Positions 24,902 to 34,364 of a stretch of DNA of 47,743 nt are shown here, in pieces. Made by a program: the position numbers and the translations under genes. The DNA lies in the NCBI GenBank assembly GCA_000497835.1, contig KI547168.1:205881-253623 (forward strand), in the 5' to 3' direction. Every line of letters starts with the position of its first letter. Positions within the stretch are counted from its first letter, which is position 1. Under the pieces are notes generated by a model. It made no database searches and was not told the DNA's origin. It worked only from the letters and a program-made list of their open reading frames with translations. The stretch comes from a gamma proteobacterium L18. Its GTDB lineage: Bacteria; Pseudomonadota; Gammaproteobacteria; Pseudomonadales; Pseudomonadaceae.

Positions 24902-26242
24902 TCAGGCGGCGGTGGCCAGTGCCTGACTGGCGCGGCGCTTGGCCACACCATTGAGCAGGATCGCCACGGCGGCGAAGAAGGCCGGCACGCCCAGCATGGC
25001 GAACAGCGCCGGCAGGCTCAGACCCATGCTCAGTACCGCACCGCCGATCAGCGAACCGAAGATGGCGCCGAAGCGGCCGATGCCCAGCATCCAGCTGACG
25101 CCGGTGGCGCGGAAGTCGGTGGGGTAATAGCCAGGTGCGAATGCGTTCAGGCCGGTCTGTGCGCCACTCATGAAGAAACCGGCGGCGATCACGCCCACGG
25201 CCAGCAGGCTCGACTCCAGGCTGAAGGCACCCAGCAGCAGGATGCAGGCGCCGCCCAGTGCGTACGAGGTGGCGATGACGCGGTTGGGGTTGCGACGGTC
25301 CATGATCCAGCCCACGACGATGGCGCCCACGGTGCCGCCGATCTGGAACAGGCCGGTGATGGTGGCGGCGCGTTCGATCGGCAGGCCGCCGTCACGCAGC
25401 AGGGTTGGCAACCAGCCCATGGTCAGGTAGATCACCATCAGGCCCATGAAGTAGGTGGTCCACAGGGCCAGGGTGCCGGCGCGGTAGGTGTCGGTGAACA
25501 GCTTGCTGACCGGGGCCTTGTTCTGCGCAGACGGCTCGCTGAGGGTGAACACGGTGTTGGCGTCGAAGGTGCCGCCCAGCTTGTTCAACACACGGGCGAT
25601 GTCGGCGGCCGGGGCCTTTCGGCTGGCCAGGAAGCGTGGCGACTCGGGCAGCAGCAGCCATAGCAACGGCAGCAGCGCCAGGGGCAGCAGGCCACCTACC
25701 AGCAGCACCGACTGCCAGCCATGCAGCGGGATCAGCCAGGCGGCCACCAGGCCGCCACCACCGGAGCCCAGATTGAAGCCGGTGAACATCACGGTGATGA
25801 ACAACGAACGGTTACGCTGGGGCAGGAACTCGGACAGCAGCGTGGTGGTATTGGGCATGGCGGCGCCCAGGGCAACGCCCGACAGCAGGCGCAGGCCGGC
25901 CAGTTCCCACGGGTTGCGGGCAAAGGCGCAGGCCAGGCTGAGCACGGCGAAGCCGGTCACGGCAACCAGCAGGATTTTCTTGCGGCCCAGGCGGTCGGCG
26001 TAGGGGCCGGCGGTCAGGGCGCCGATGGCTAGGCCGATCATGCCGGCGCTCATCACCGGGCCGAAGGCGGCCTTGGTCAGGCCCCATTCCTGGGTCAGGG
26101 AAGGTGCGATGAAGCCCATCACGGCCACGTCCAGGCCGTCAAAAACCACGACCAGGAAGCACAGCACCATGATCAGCCACTGGTAGGAGCCCACCGGCCG
26201 AGTGTCGATCCACGCTTTGATGTCGACGGCGTCGTTACGCAT
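24902..26242 (-). CDS. MFS aromatic acid:H+ symporter (AAHS family)
   Basis: A 446-residue inner-membrane transporter with 12 expected spans. It has FVVVFDGLDVAVMGFIAPSL in span 1 (the Asp typical of PcaK/BenK relatives), the loop 2-3 motif GPYADRLGRKK, and the repeat in the second half (GWIMDRRNPNR). PESPRFLASR follows span 6. Candidates are benzoate, 4-hydroxybenzoate, vanillate, gallate or gentisate. No catabolic gene is nearby to decide. No dedicated regulator lies next to it. Confidence 0.88.
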   Translation of the reverse strand: MRNDAVDIKAWIDTRPVGSYQWLIMVLCFLVVVFDGLDVAVMGFIAPSLTQEWGLTKAAFGPVMSAGMIGLAIGALTAGPYADRLGRKKILLVAVTGFAVLSLACAFARNPWELAGLRLLSGVALGAAMPNTTTLLSEFLPQRNRSLFITVMFTGFNLGSGGGGLVAAWLIPLHGWQSVLLVGGLLPLALLPLLWLLLPESPRFLASRKAPAADIARVLNKLGGTFDANTVFTLSEPSAQNKAPVSKLFTDTYRAGTLALWTTYFMGLMVIYLTMGWLPTLLRDGGLPIERAATITGLFQIGGTVGAIVVGWIMDRRNPNRVIATSYALGGACILLLGAFSLESSLLAVGVIAAGFFMSGAQTGLNAFAPGYYPTDFRATGVSWMLGIGRFGAIFGSLIGGAVLSMGLSLPALFAMLGVPAFFAAVAILLNGVAKRRASQALATAA

Positions 26243-26680
26243 AATTGTATACCTTGTTATTCTTGTTGACTTGCCGGTCTCTCTTGTGAGTTTCCGGCTA
26301 GCACTACAGTTGCTACGTAGAGGCCAACCTTACGCCGGAGGTTACAGCAGCGCCCGTCGATTCTATTTAAGTAGGTATGTGATTTTTTTATCGTTTCAAT
26401 TTTTTTCGACCTGGCTGATTACTTCAACAATAATTGTCATAAGTGTGCGCCTCTTTGACGTGCCTGCCTATTAAAACTAGCCCTGCACGCTGCCGTAGGA
26501 GGCGGTGGATAAAACGATCCCGGATATCATTTTAACTTGATCGGAGCGAGCTTAAAGCTTTAGCACCCAGTGTGCATGGGGCCAGCATTAGCGTCATCAG
26601 GCAAGCGCTTACCCCGAAAGCTCAACGAAATACAATGACAATGATGATTAGCACCTTACTTTTTCTCGCATGCGGCCTAA
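26243..26680. other. Upstream region of the transporter-porin pair, then IS target
   Basis: About 440 bp with no supported gene. The end next to 26242 is AT-rich and should hold the promoter. The far end abuts the IS5-family element. Confidence 0.4.
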
Positions 26681-27856
26681 GAAGGTGTAGACAAAATCAG
26701 GCGGTAAGGCGACGGGTCAGCATTCGAGCTTCGGCGAGCCATACCCATGCTCCGCTCCCATCAAATAACCGACTATGATGCAATATTAGCCGCCTGGCTT
26801 GCTCATTCCAGGCATGAGTCCGTTCTACTACCCAGCGCTTTGGACATCACGATAAAACTAAACGGAGTCGGCGCTGCTGTAAAAAATCGTCTTGCTCTGG
26901 ATGCCATTTCCCGGTTCGGCGATTATTTGCTCCTCTTATCAGCAGGATCTGGACAGCTTGAATGTGTTGCGTCCGCTCGGCCCACTTTCCGACATAGGCA
27001 CTGTCGACGAACATATTAATCAATGATGGGTACTTACCCATTTAGGACGTCACTGCGTAGTCCGCTGCGTCTCGGTCCTGCACGCCGGCAGCACTGATGC
27101 CCACGGCCAAAATCAGACCCAAGGTATCAACGAGTAGGCTTCGCTTACGCCCTTTTACCTTTTGGTCTGCGTTGTAACCACTTTCGTCCCCTTGGTGATA
27201 GCTACGCGTTGATTGCGAGTCAAGCACACCGGCTGACGACTTTTCATCACTATCTATCAGCTCTGGCCGTCGGGCACGAAGTCGGTCGTATATCTGGTCG
27301 AATTTGCGCTGAGCGCTCCACCTTCGAAAGGTTTATAGACGTTGTCCCACTGCGGAAAATCGCGAGGCAGCATTCGCCATGAGCAGCCGGTTCGCACGAC
27401 ATAGCAGCAAGCCTACAACAGCGTCCGCCGGGAGTGATGAGGCCGGACGCCAAGGCTTCCGAGGCCTCAAACAAGTCAGCGACCAGCGTCCACTCTGCGT
27501 CGGTCAGGCAACTGGGATAGCGTTGCTCCGGCAATTGATGTCGATGCGCCTCGCTGTAGCCAAGGGACTTATGGGGCTTGGGTTGCTGGAAGCTACCTTT
27601 GAATCGTTCCATTAGACGAACAATCCCGGCGAGCTTCAGCGCTTTTGCAAAGGTGTCGGGATGAGCGGTGGAGCCCGTTTCGGTATAAAATGCTTTTGCA
27701 AGTTCGGCGTGGCTGGAGTACGGCTGCGCAGAAGCGAGCCAGGTCAGCATGAGGTAATGCTTCGCAGCGACTGCGGGTGGGCCTCAAGTCATTATGTATG
27801 GTTCTATGCTGTGTAGACCAAGGGCAACCAGTTTACTTTATTTTGTCTACACCCTC
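26681..27856 (-). mobile_element. Decayed IS5-family element flanked by TAA repeats
   Basis: Terminal inverted repeats gaaggtgtagacaaaat (26681, inward) and its counterpart ending at 27856 (attttgtctacaccctc) match at 16 of 17 positions. The trinucleotide TAA lies on both outer sides (26678-26680 and 27857-27859), which fits the short TNA duplications of the IS427-like group. Inside, the transposase runs on the minus strand with several frameshifts. A solitary copy of one end is at 32530-32553. Confidence 0.8.
26700..27750 (-). pseudogene. IS5-family transposase with multiple frameshifts
   Basis: Pieces in order: RYPSCLTDAEWTLVADLFEA (27250-27750 frame), then in another frame [20 protein letters not shown], then GVLDSQSTRSYHQGDESGYN with KGRKRSLLVDTLGLILAVGI, then INMFVDSAYVGKWAERTQ, and VVERTHAWNEQARRL near 26800. 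Catalytic residues are spread over different frames, so the transposase is inactive. A short extra N-terminal stretch precedes the usual start. Confidence 0.8.
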
Positions 27857-27940
27857 TAAGGATGCTCTCTGATCAACTTGCCGCGCAGCGATGGCAGCCT
27901 GTCATTCACCAGGCACGCAGCGCTATTCCCTGAAAACGGC

Positions 27941-28215
27941 CTAACGCAGTATGCGGCAGAGCGTTTTTTGCCCGTTTTTCCGTGTTAAGCGCAACTCACC
28001 GACCCCATCAGTTGCTTTTGAGCCATCCACGGATTCGGCAGGGCTGAATAGCTCCGTCAGCTGAGCTGTGTTTCTCATCAGCCCACGAAACCGCACGTTC
28101 ACGTTGCCAAACTGGCGCATTATCACCCGAGACGGGGACTCGACCTTGGCGCGTGTCTGTGCGTTGTAGTACTCGATCTTGCGCTTGGCCTTGAAGAGCA
28201 AGCTGCGTAAGCCCC
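27941..28215 (-). pseudogene. IS5-family transposase, C-terminal fragment (second type)
   Basis: LLFKAKRKIEYYNAQTRAKV, RVIMRQFGNVNVRFRGLMRN and TAQLTELF match the C-terminal part seen at 22600-22975 but diverged further (for example VESPSR in place of VEHPFR). There is no N-terminal part. The 85 bp between it and the neighbouring element are unassigned. Confidence 0.75.
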
Positions 28216-28273
28216 ATAGATGTTTCGCCTGGAGGGCTACGTATCAATCAGAAATGTACTGGTAGATATGAGG

Positions 28274-28293
28274 CGGCGCCATTACTGGCGCCG
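28274..28293 (-). terminator. Hairpin after the aldehyde dehydrogenase gene
   Basis: cggcgcc and ggcgccg pair around attact, 9 bp beyond the stop at 28302. It lacks a U tract but is the only stem at the end of the three-gene operon. Confidence 0.45.
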
Positions 28294-28301
28294 TCATCGT
28301 T

Positions 28302-29741
28302 TCACTTTTTGATCAGGACTGTCTTCGGGTTAGTGAAGAGCAGTCGGCCTTCATGGCCACCTTCAGTGCCGAGCCCGGATTGTTTCTGGCCACCGAACGG
28401 AATGTCGACACCTTGGGTGTGGATCTCGTTTACCCACACCATGCCGCTTTCGATGCGGTTCGCCACGGCGACAGCCGCCTGCGTATCACGTCCCCACACA
28501 GACCCACCCAAGCCGTATGGGCTGGCGTTGGTCCGCTCTACCACCTCATCGACGTTGTCATAGGCCAGGATTGGCACGATGGGGCCAAACTGTTCTTCAC
28601 GGACGATCATCGAATCTTCAGGTGGGTTGTCGACCACGGTGACCGGGATGAAGTAACCAGGGCGGGTGTCATCGATTTCACCGCCCAGAGCAACGTTGTA
28701 CCCGTTCGCCTTGATGTCATCGAGGAAACCGCGAAGCTTGTCGAACTGCATCTTGTTTTGAACCGGGCCAACCTTGGTGGCAGGTTCCAGGCCGTCACCC
28801 ACCGTTTGCAGGCGCGCGTAATTCACGAAGGCCTCGACGAACGCGGCATGGAACGAGCGGTGTACGTAAAGGCGCTTGACGCCAACACACCACTGGCCAG
28901 AGTTGCCGACCGCGCCCCAGAACAGTTGCGGGATGATCGAGTCCCAATCGGCGTCTGGTAGGACAATGGCCGCGTCGTTGCCTCCCATCTCCAGCGTCAG
29001 TCGTTTTACGGTACCTGCCGCCGAGCGAATCACGTGCTTACCGGTCTCGGTGGAGCCTGTGAAGCTGATCTTGGCGATGTCCGGGTGGGCCGTCATTTGC
29101 GGGCCAAGCTCGTTGCCGCCGGCCACTACCGAGACCACACCTGCCGGGAAGATGGATTGAGCGATCTGGCCAAAGCGCAGGGAGGTCAGCGGGGTAAATG
29201 GCGAGGGTTTGATCACGATGGTGTTGCCGGTCAGCAGGGCGGGTGCCACTTTCCACAACGCCAGCAGCACCGGGAAATTCCATGGGGTGATGGCGCCGAC
29301 AACACCTAGTGGTGTGTGGTGAAGTTCGACCACGTGAGTGTCGTTCTCTTCGACGATCTCTACCGGGATGCGCCGAACCGCTGTCTGGCGAATCCACTCG
29401 ATAGCCAGATCGACCTCACGCTGCGCGCCAGTCTCCAATGGCTTGCCTTGTTCCAGGGTGAGCAATCGAGCCAGGTCTTCGCGGTGCGTTTGCAGAGCGG
29501 CTGCGTAATCCAGCAGGTATTTTTCACGCCCGGCATAGCCCAGCGCAGCCCAGGGTTTGAAGGCGTCTTTGGCCGCAGCCACCGCTTGATCCAGCTGTGC
29601 AGCCGTGGCGCTCGGTGCGTGAGCGAACACTTCGCCGGTGGCGGGATTGATGACAGGCGTGTATGGCTCGGCCTCCACTAGCTTTCCTGCGATGGAGAGG
29701 TAGTAGGGGCCGGTGAACAGGGTGGGGAATTGAGCGGACAT
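28302..29741 (-). CDS. NAD(P)-dependent aldehyde dehydrogenase
   Basis: A 479-residue ALDH-superfamily enzyme oxidising an aldehyde to its acid. It has a Rossmann fold with PWNFPVLLALWK (about 153-164), the cofactor Lys in IVIKPSPFTP (about K178), FTGSTETG (227-234), the general-base Glu in TLEMGGND (about E251) and the nucleophile Cys in SGQWCVGVKR (about C285). The Trp before the Cys is less usual. EEQFGPIVPIL and the PFGGQKQSGLG end are intact. It has an aaggag site and is third in the tetR-pfpI-aldh run. By context it is likely a detoxifier of reactive aldehydes. The specific substrate is unknown. Confidence 0.92.
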   Translation of the reverse strand: MSAQFPTLFTGPYYLSIAGKLVEAEPYTPVINPATGEVFAHAPSATAAQLDQAVAAAKDAFKPWAALGYAGREKYLLDYAAALQTHREDLARLLTLEQGKPLETGAQREVDLAIEWIRQTAVRRIPVEIVEENDTHVVELHHTPLGVVGAITPWNFPVLLALWKVAPALLTGNTIVIKPSPFTPLTSLRFGQIAQSIFPAGVVSVVAGGNELGPQMTAHPDIAKISFTGSTETGKHVIRSAAGTVKRLTLEMGGNDAAIVLPDADWDSIIPQLFWGAVGNSGQWCVGVKRLYVHRSFHAAFVEAFVNYARLQTVGDGLEPATKVGPVQNKMQFDKLRGFLDDIKANGYNVALGGEIDDTRPGYFIPVTVVDNPPEDSMIVREEQFGPIVPILAYDNVDEVVERTNASPYGLGGSVWGRDTQAAVAVANRIESGMVWVNEIHTQGVDIPFGGQKQSGLGTEGGHEGRLLFTNPKTVLIKK

Positions 29742-29860
29742 GGAGTAACTCCTTCAGAGGGTGTGCGATCCGCAGGCAACAGGAACCCGCCGATACCGAT
29801 TCGGGAAACTGAGCGTCAGGTGTGAGGGCGCCCGTCGTGTTCACGACAGGCGCAAGCAGA

Positions 29861-30538
29861 TCAGCGCAGTTTTTGCAGCAGCGCGTTGGCAGTGGCTTCA
29901 GAGCTTGCCGGGTTCTGGCCGGTGATCAGGTGACCATCCTGGACCACGTAGGGCTGCCAGTCAGGGCCCTTTTCGTAGTGGGCGCCCAAGGCCTGGAACT
30001 CGTCCTCGATGAGGAAAGGCACCACCTCGGTAAGCCCTACGCCCGCTTCTTCCGAGTTGGTGAAGCCCGTGACGTTACGGCCCTTGACCAACGGCTCGCC
30101 TGTGCTCGATTTGACGTGGCGTAGCACGCCGGGCGCATGGCACACGAAAGCGATTGGCTTGCTTTGGCGTTCAAAGCGTTCGATCAGGGCAATCGATGTC
30201 TTCGACTCTGCCAGGTCCCACAAAGGACCGTGGCCACCGGGGTAGAAAACGCCATCGAAATGGTCGGCACTGACCGCATCGAGCTTCACGGTGGTGGCCA
30301 GGACGTGCTGAGCCGCCGCATCGTTTTTGAAGCGCTCGGTCATTGCCGTCTGAAATTCAGGGAGGTCACTTTTAGGATCAAGAGGAGGCTGACCACCTGC
30401 TGGCGATGCAACCACCACACGCACGCCAGCATCAATCAGCGTGTAATAAGGGGCGGCAAATTCTTCAAGCCAGAAACCGGTCTTTTCGCCTGTATCGCCG
30501 AGCTTGTCGTGAGAGGTAACTACCATCAGAACGTTCAT
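29861..30538 (-). CDS. DJ-1/PfpI-family protein (HchA/Hsp31-like)
   Basis: A 225-residue class I glutamine-amidotransferase-like protein. The start at 30538 (MNVLMVVTSHDKLGDTGEKT) gives the normal N-terminus. The nucleophile elbow is FVCHAPGVL with Cys about 133 and the adjacent His. The early Glu (about E18) belongs to the usual triad environment. FTNSEEAGVGLTEVVPFLIED and QPYVVQDGHLITGQNPASS are the typical C-terminal parts. Relatives have glyoxalase III or deglycase-like activity on methylglyoxal-type compounds. With tetR and ALDH as neighbours it fits an electrophile-response operon. Confidence 0.88.
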   Translation of the reverse strand: MNVLMVVTSHDKLGDTGEKTGFWLEEFAAPYYTLIDAGVRVVVASPAGGQPPLDPKSDLPEFQTAMTERFKNDAAAQHVLATTVKLDAVSADHFDGVFYPGGHGPLWDLAESKTSIALIERFERQSKPIAFVCHAPGVLRHVKSSTGEPLVKGRNVTGFTNSEEAGVGLTEVVPFLIEDEFQALGAHYEKGPDWQPYVVQDGHLITGQNPASSEATANALLQKLR

Positions 30539-30566
30539 AGAGATGTGCTCCGTTGAGGATTGATAT

Positions 30567-31187
30567 TCAAAGTACGGCGTGTGCTTTCGCAGCGTTGATG
30601 GTAATGCCCAGTGCTCGCTGCGTTTCGTGAAATGCTTCGTTGAACGACGTGTCATCCTGACGGATTTTGGCTAGCACGCTCGCCCCCAGCCACAGTTGGT
30701 AGAGACGTACAGCCATGTGCTCGGCCGGCAGTTCGGTATGCACTGATCCCTCCTGGCTGGCTGCGGCAATTGCACGGGCCAGGCGGCTTATGATCCTGCG
30801 AGTCCCGCGATCCAAGGCCGTACGCATGCGTTCCGACAGGTCCGCCACCTCAGCCCCCAGCTTTACCGCCAGGCACTTTCCTTCATCACAGGTGCTGCCC
30901 TGGTTGCGCATCCATTGCTGCCAATACAGGTTGAGCCTGTGCGCAGTGTCACCAGTACCTGCGAACAAGGCCTCCATGCCTGCCAGGTACCCATCGAAGT
31001 AATGTTCCAGCAGGGCCTCGCCAAAACAGTCCTTGGATTCGAAGTAGTGATAGAACGAGCCCTTGGGCACGCTTGCGGTGCGTAGAATTTCGTTCAGGCC
31101 AACAGCAGAGAACCCTTTCGAGCCGATGATGCGTTGGGCCACTTGGAGGATCTGTTGTCGTGTGTCGCCTGTGGTTGTCATGTTCAT
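30567..31187 (-). CDS. TetR-family repressor, NemR-like
   Basis: A 206-residue regulator. The N-terminal HTH is RQQILQVAQRIIGSKGFSAVGLNEILRTASVPKGSFYHYFESK. The C-terminal domain contains Cys residues (STCDEGKCLAVKLGAEV) in the place where NemR-type sensors have reactive cysteines. It heads the operon with the DJ-1 and ALDH genes. A NemR-like box lies 8 bp upstream of the start, so autoregulation is very likely. The ATG at 31187 is chosen over the in-frame GTG just before it. Confidence 0.88.
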   Translation of the reverse strand: MNMTTTGDTRQQILQVAQRIIGSKGFSAVGLNEILRTASVPKGSFYHYFESKDCFGEALLEHYFDGYLAGMEALFAGTGDTAHRLNLYWQQWMRNQGSTCDEGKCLAVKLGAEVADLSERMRTALDRGTRRIISRLARAIAAASQEGSVHTELPAEHMAVRLYQLWLGASVLAKIRQDDTSFNEAFHETQRALGITINAAKAHAVL

Positions 31188-31194
31188 CACTCAG

Positions 31195-31209
31195 TAGACC
31201 AGTCGTCTA
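31195..31209. promoter_or_regulatory. NemR-like operator
   Basis: TAGACCAGTCGTCTA is a dyad with arms TAGAC/GTCTA and resembles the known NemR box. It overlaps the promoter zone of the tetR operon and may also affect the divergent GlxA-type gene 143 bp away. Confidence 0.75.
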
Positions 31210-31351
31210 TCGCGTTGGTGTTCATGCTATGAGCAGGGCGGTTGGGTCACAATGTCATATCCGCAAGGATTTCGGACATGCGCCGCAGAGGTTTACCTTG
31301 GGGCGTCCTTGTGGTGACAATCAGGCCATTGAATTTTGCAGGTAAACCGCT

Positions 31352-32296
31352 ATGCATACCGTCGCGCTGGTGGTGTATCCCCAGTTCCAGTCCCTGAGTC
31401 TTGCCGTGGCGTCAGTGTTTGAGTGCGCCAACCTGCTGCGCGGTGAGGCGGTGTACGATTTCAAGTTGGTCTCCGAACAGGGAGGGCTCATCGCGACCTC
31501 ACAAGGCTTCTCGGTCGATACCCAGGCGATGGTGGCGGGTGCGTACGACACGATCATCCTTAGTGGGTACCTTGAAGTGGGGGACGTTCCAGAGACGCTG
31601 CTGGGGTGTCTGCGCAAGGCAAGTTCGCAATCCAGGCGAATAGCGTCCCTCTGCACCGGGTTGTTCCTGCTCGCCGAGGCGGGGTTGCTGCAAGGCAAGA
31701 AGGTCACCACGCATTGGTTGCATGCCCCTGCCTTCAAACGTCGCTTCCCTGATATTCAACTTGAGGATGCCCGGCTGTTCAGTGTCGACGGCGACATCTG
31801 GAGTGGGGCAGGCATGAGTGCAGGTATCGACCTGGCGCTGGCGATGGTGGAGCAGGATCTGGGGCGAGACATTGCGCGACAGGTCGCCCGCAAGTTGTTG
31901 ATCTCCGAGCGACGAAGCGGTGAGCATGCGCAGCTATCGGCACTGTTGGAGTTGGACCCCAAATCCGATCGCGTGCAACTGGCCATGGCCTATGCCAAGG
32001 AGAATCTGCGCAGTGACTTGTCGGTGGAGGCGCTGGCATCCGCCGCCCGCTTGAGCCCTCGACAATTCAGTCGCCTGTTCAAGGACCAGACCGGAGAAAC
32101 GCCAGCCAAGGCGGTTGAAAAGCTTCGAGTGGAGGCGGCCAGAATCATGATGGAGACCGGCCATCACTCAGTGAATGTCTTGGCTCGCGAGACGGGTTTT
32201 GGAGATCGAGAAAGGATGCGACAAGCCTTCCAGAGGGCATTTGGTAAGTCGCCACAGGCCATGCTGAAAGGTGTGGCTTTGGAGGCAGGGCAATAG
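31352..32296 (+). CDS. GlxA-family AraC-type transcription regulator
   Basis: A 314-residue regulator with an N-terminal DJ-1/PfpI-like domain (HTVALVVYPQFQSLSLAV, SLCTGLFLLAEAGLLQGKK with the elbow Cys) and a C-terminal pair of AraC HTHs (LSVEALASAARLSPRQFSRLF and SVNVLARETGFGDRERMRQAF). The start at 31352 has an aggt site. It is divergent from the tetR-DJ-1-ALDH operon and plausibly co-regulates it. Confidence 0.9.
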   Translation: MHTVALVVYPQFQSLSLAVASVFECANLLRGEAVYDFKLVSEQGGLIATSQGFSVDTQAMVAGAYDTIILSGYLEVGDVPETLLGCLRKASSQSRRIASLCTGLFLLAEAGLLQGKKVTTHWLHAPAFKRRFPDIQLEDARLFSVDGDIWSGAGMSAGIDLALAMVEQDLGRDIARQVARKLLISERRSGEHAQLSALLELDPKSDRVQLAMAYAKENLRSDLSVEALASAARLSPRQFSRLFKDQTGETPAKAVEKLRVEAARIMMETGHHSVNVLARETGFGDRERMRQAFQRAFGKSPQAMLKGVALEAGQ

Positions 32297-32557
32297 GCGA
32301 GCCCGCTCTGAGGATTGGCGTCATCACGCTTCAAGAATGGTTTTGATGTTTCTGGGGCTCCGGATTGCAGAACGGTGCTTGCTCGAGCTTATCTGCAAAT
32401 GGCTTCAAGCGGATGTTGTGGAGCATGAGCCAGCTTGACTAGCAGTGGGTACTGTTCTGCGGCAATCGCGGGAGGGCGTCCGGTTCGAGGCATGACTTCA
32501 AGGGCATCTAGGCAGAAGGAGCATAGAGCTTAGTTTATTTTGTCTAGACCCTCTAAG
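32297..32557. other. IS debris downstream of the GlxA-type gene
   Basis: No intact gene. It holds about 22 bp shared with the start of the IS630 transposase (cgtcatcacgcttcaag at about 32321), a 34-residue minus-strand frame at 32389-32493 that reads like a transposase N-terminus (MPRTGRPPAIAAEQYPLLVK), and a solitary end of the 26.7-kb IS5-family element at 32530-32553 followed by TAA. Confidence 0.5.
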
Positions 32558-32672
32558 TCAGCTCGGTTCGTTTAGGCGGCTATTGATAATGGTGTTTTGG
32601 GAGCGGGATTGCGTTGGCATACCAAGCTCAGAAAAATTAACTCACTGTTGCACTTGCTCCTTGAGACCGCCA
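32558..32672 (+). repeat. ~114-bp repeat, inverted copy at 43511-43624
   Basis: From gctcggttcg to gagaccgcca this stretch matches the reverse complement of 43511-43624 at all but about eight positions. A third, 26-bp piece (gttgcacttgctccttgaga, then ccgcca) is at 43742-43767. The function is unknown. It brackets the cyclic-di-GMP gene cluster. Confidence 0.8.
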
Positions 32673-32815
32673 GGCCTTACCTAACTCCTTAACCCCGATT
32701 GTGATCGACTCCCACAACCCGTACAGCTATACGAACCTTACAAGGACAAACTGCGCCTCAGGGCTAACCCAGCCAATCCAAGACCCAACAGAAGGCCGGG
32801 CATCACCCACCCTCA

Positions 32816-32981
32816 GACGTGCTGGACAGCATCCAGAACGAGTTCCGCGCGCGGCGCGACCTCTACCAGTCTCAGTACACATCACCAACCTGTTGGTGCT
32901 GCACCGTTGGAGCGACCGCCTGACCGACGCCGATTTGTGCAAGGACAACGACTGGCTGGTGGTGCCGCGCATGGCCAGCGC
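32816..32981 (+). pseudogene. Possible TolC-family outer-membrane factor, C-terminal remnant
   Basis: In two frames it reads DVLDSIQNEFRARRDLYQSQ, then ITNLLVLHRWSDRLTDADL and NDWLVVP, the typical end of TolC-like type I secretion outer-membrane proteins. A small frame break lies at about 32878. Everything upstream is missing and it meets the tail of the GGDEF-EAL gene. The sequence 32673-32815 is unassigned. Confidence 0.5.
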
Positions 32982-34364
32982 TCAACCGGTGGGCAAGGCC
33001 AGCGTGCGCTCCAGCCAGGGCCCGGTCTCTGCCAGTGAAATCGGTGCCGAAATCAGATAACCCTGGACCAGGGTGCAGCCCAGGCTTTCCAGGGCGGCCA
33101 GCTCATCCAGGGTTTCCACGCCTTCGACAATGCACTCCAGCTCCATGCCCAGGCTCAGGGCAATCAGCGATTTGACGATCTTGAAACTGGCCGGGTTGTG
33201 CTGGATGTCGGTGACGAAACAGCGGTCGATTTTCAGCTTGGTCAGTGACAGCGAGTGAATCTGGCTAAGGCTGGAATAGCTGGTGCCGAAATCATCCAGA
33301 GAGATGCCACAGCCCATCCGCCGCAACAGACCGATGGCCCGTTGCACCTGGGCGATGTCCTGGATCGCTGCGGTCTCGGTAATTTCTAGGTCCAGGCGCG
33401 CCGGGTCAAAGCCGCTGCCGTTGATCACCTCGATAATCGCCTCGACCACATCGGCAGAAGCGCAGTCATGCACCGACAGGTTAAATGACAGCCCTATCTC
33501 CCGAGGCCAGCCCTGCGCTGCGTACAAGGCTTTCTCCAGTAACGGCAGGGTCAGGCGATTGATCGTGCCGATGCGTTCGGCAATGGGGATGAACTGGCTG
33601 GGTGGCACTGTGCCCAATTCAGGGCTACGCCAGCGGGCCAAGGCCTCAAAGCAACGGGTGCGGCGGGTTCGGTTATCCACTACTGGCTGGAACACCACAA
33701 AAAACTCGGCTTGCAGGTCGGCCCTGCGCAACGCCTGTTCGATCAGGGCATCACCGTGAAGCTGGTTGAGGTGTTCGCTGGAAAACAGGCACTCCTCGCT
33801 GCGCTTCTGGCCTTTGCTCTGGTACAGGGCGTAGTCGGCGTATTCGTAGACTTCTGTCTCATTTGCAGCCATGTCCGGGAAGGTGGCTATGCCCAGTGAG
33901 GCCTTGATCTGGATCGGGATGTCCACCAGCAGGAAGGGCTCGCGCAACATCGCACAGACCTTGCGCCCGAGTTCCAGCACCTGCTCGTCGTGCACTGCCT
34001 CGGTCATGATCAGGGCAAACTCATCCCCGCCCAGGCGGGCAATGTGAATACCGGGGGCACGCAACCCCTGCAGCCGCTGCCCCACCTGAAACAGCAACTT
34101 GTCACCCACACTGTGGCCGTACAGGTCATTCACCGGCTTGAATCCGTCCAGGTCCAGCAGCCCCACCGCCAGGCGCGTCCCACTGGCCCGAGCCTGACTC
34201 AACGACTGCTCGAGCACACTGAAGAACTGCCGCCGGTTGGGCAGCCCGGTCAGGCTGTCGAGGTTGGCCAGCAGGCGGTTCTCGTTGCTCAGCTGTTCCG
34301 TATTGGCCTGCATGGTCACCAACTCGGTGAAGGCCTGGTACTGGTTCTGTAGAGTCGACAGCAT
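32982..34364 (-). CDS. GGDEF-EAL cyclic-di-GMP protein
   Basis: A 460-residue cytoplasmic protein without a membrane span. The ATG at 34364 has an aaggaag site; an upstream TTG is less likely. The GGDEF domain starts with ANLDSLTGLPNRRQF and has intact RLGGDEFALI (about 112-116) but no RxxD inhibitory site. The EAL domain has CFEALARW (about 240-242), FNLSVHD, EITETAAI, SLDDFGTSYSSL, KIDRCFV, EGVETLDEL and LVQGYLIS, so all metal-binding residues are present. It could make, degrade or do both to cyclic di-GMP. No sensor domain is visible except a short N-terminal helix. Confidence 0.9.
   Translation of the reverse strand: MLSTLQNQYQAFTELVTMQANTEQLSNENRLLANLDSLTGLPNRRQFFSVLEQSLSQARASGTRLAVGLLDLDGFKPVNDLYGHSVGDKLLFQVGQRLQGLRAPGIHIARLGGDEFALIMTEAVHDEQVLELGRKVCAMLREPFLLVDIPIQIKASLGIATFPDMAANETEVYEYADYALYQSKGQKRSEECLFSSEHLNQLHGDALIEQALRRADLQAEFFVVFQPVVDNRTRRTRCFEALARWRSPELGTVPPSQFIPIAERIGTINRLTLPLLEKALYAAQGWPREIGLSFNLSVHDCASADVVEAIIEVINGSGFDPARLDLEITETAAIQDIAQVQRAIGLLRRMGCGISLDDFGTSYSSLSQIHSLSLTKLKIDRCFVTDIQHNPASFKIVKSLIALSLGMELECIVEGVETLDELAALESLGCTLVQGYLISAPISLAETGPWLERTLALPTG

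Noticed and set aside
26202..26474. 90-residue plus-strand frame in the transporter promoter region
   Set aside because: No family motif; begins inside the antisense of the MFS gene; hydrophobic look comes from AT-rich DNA.
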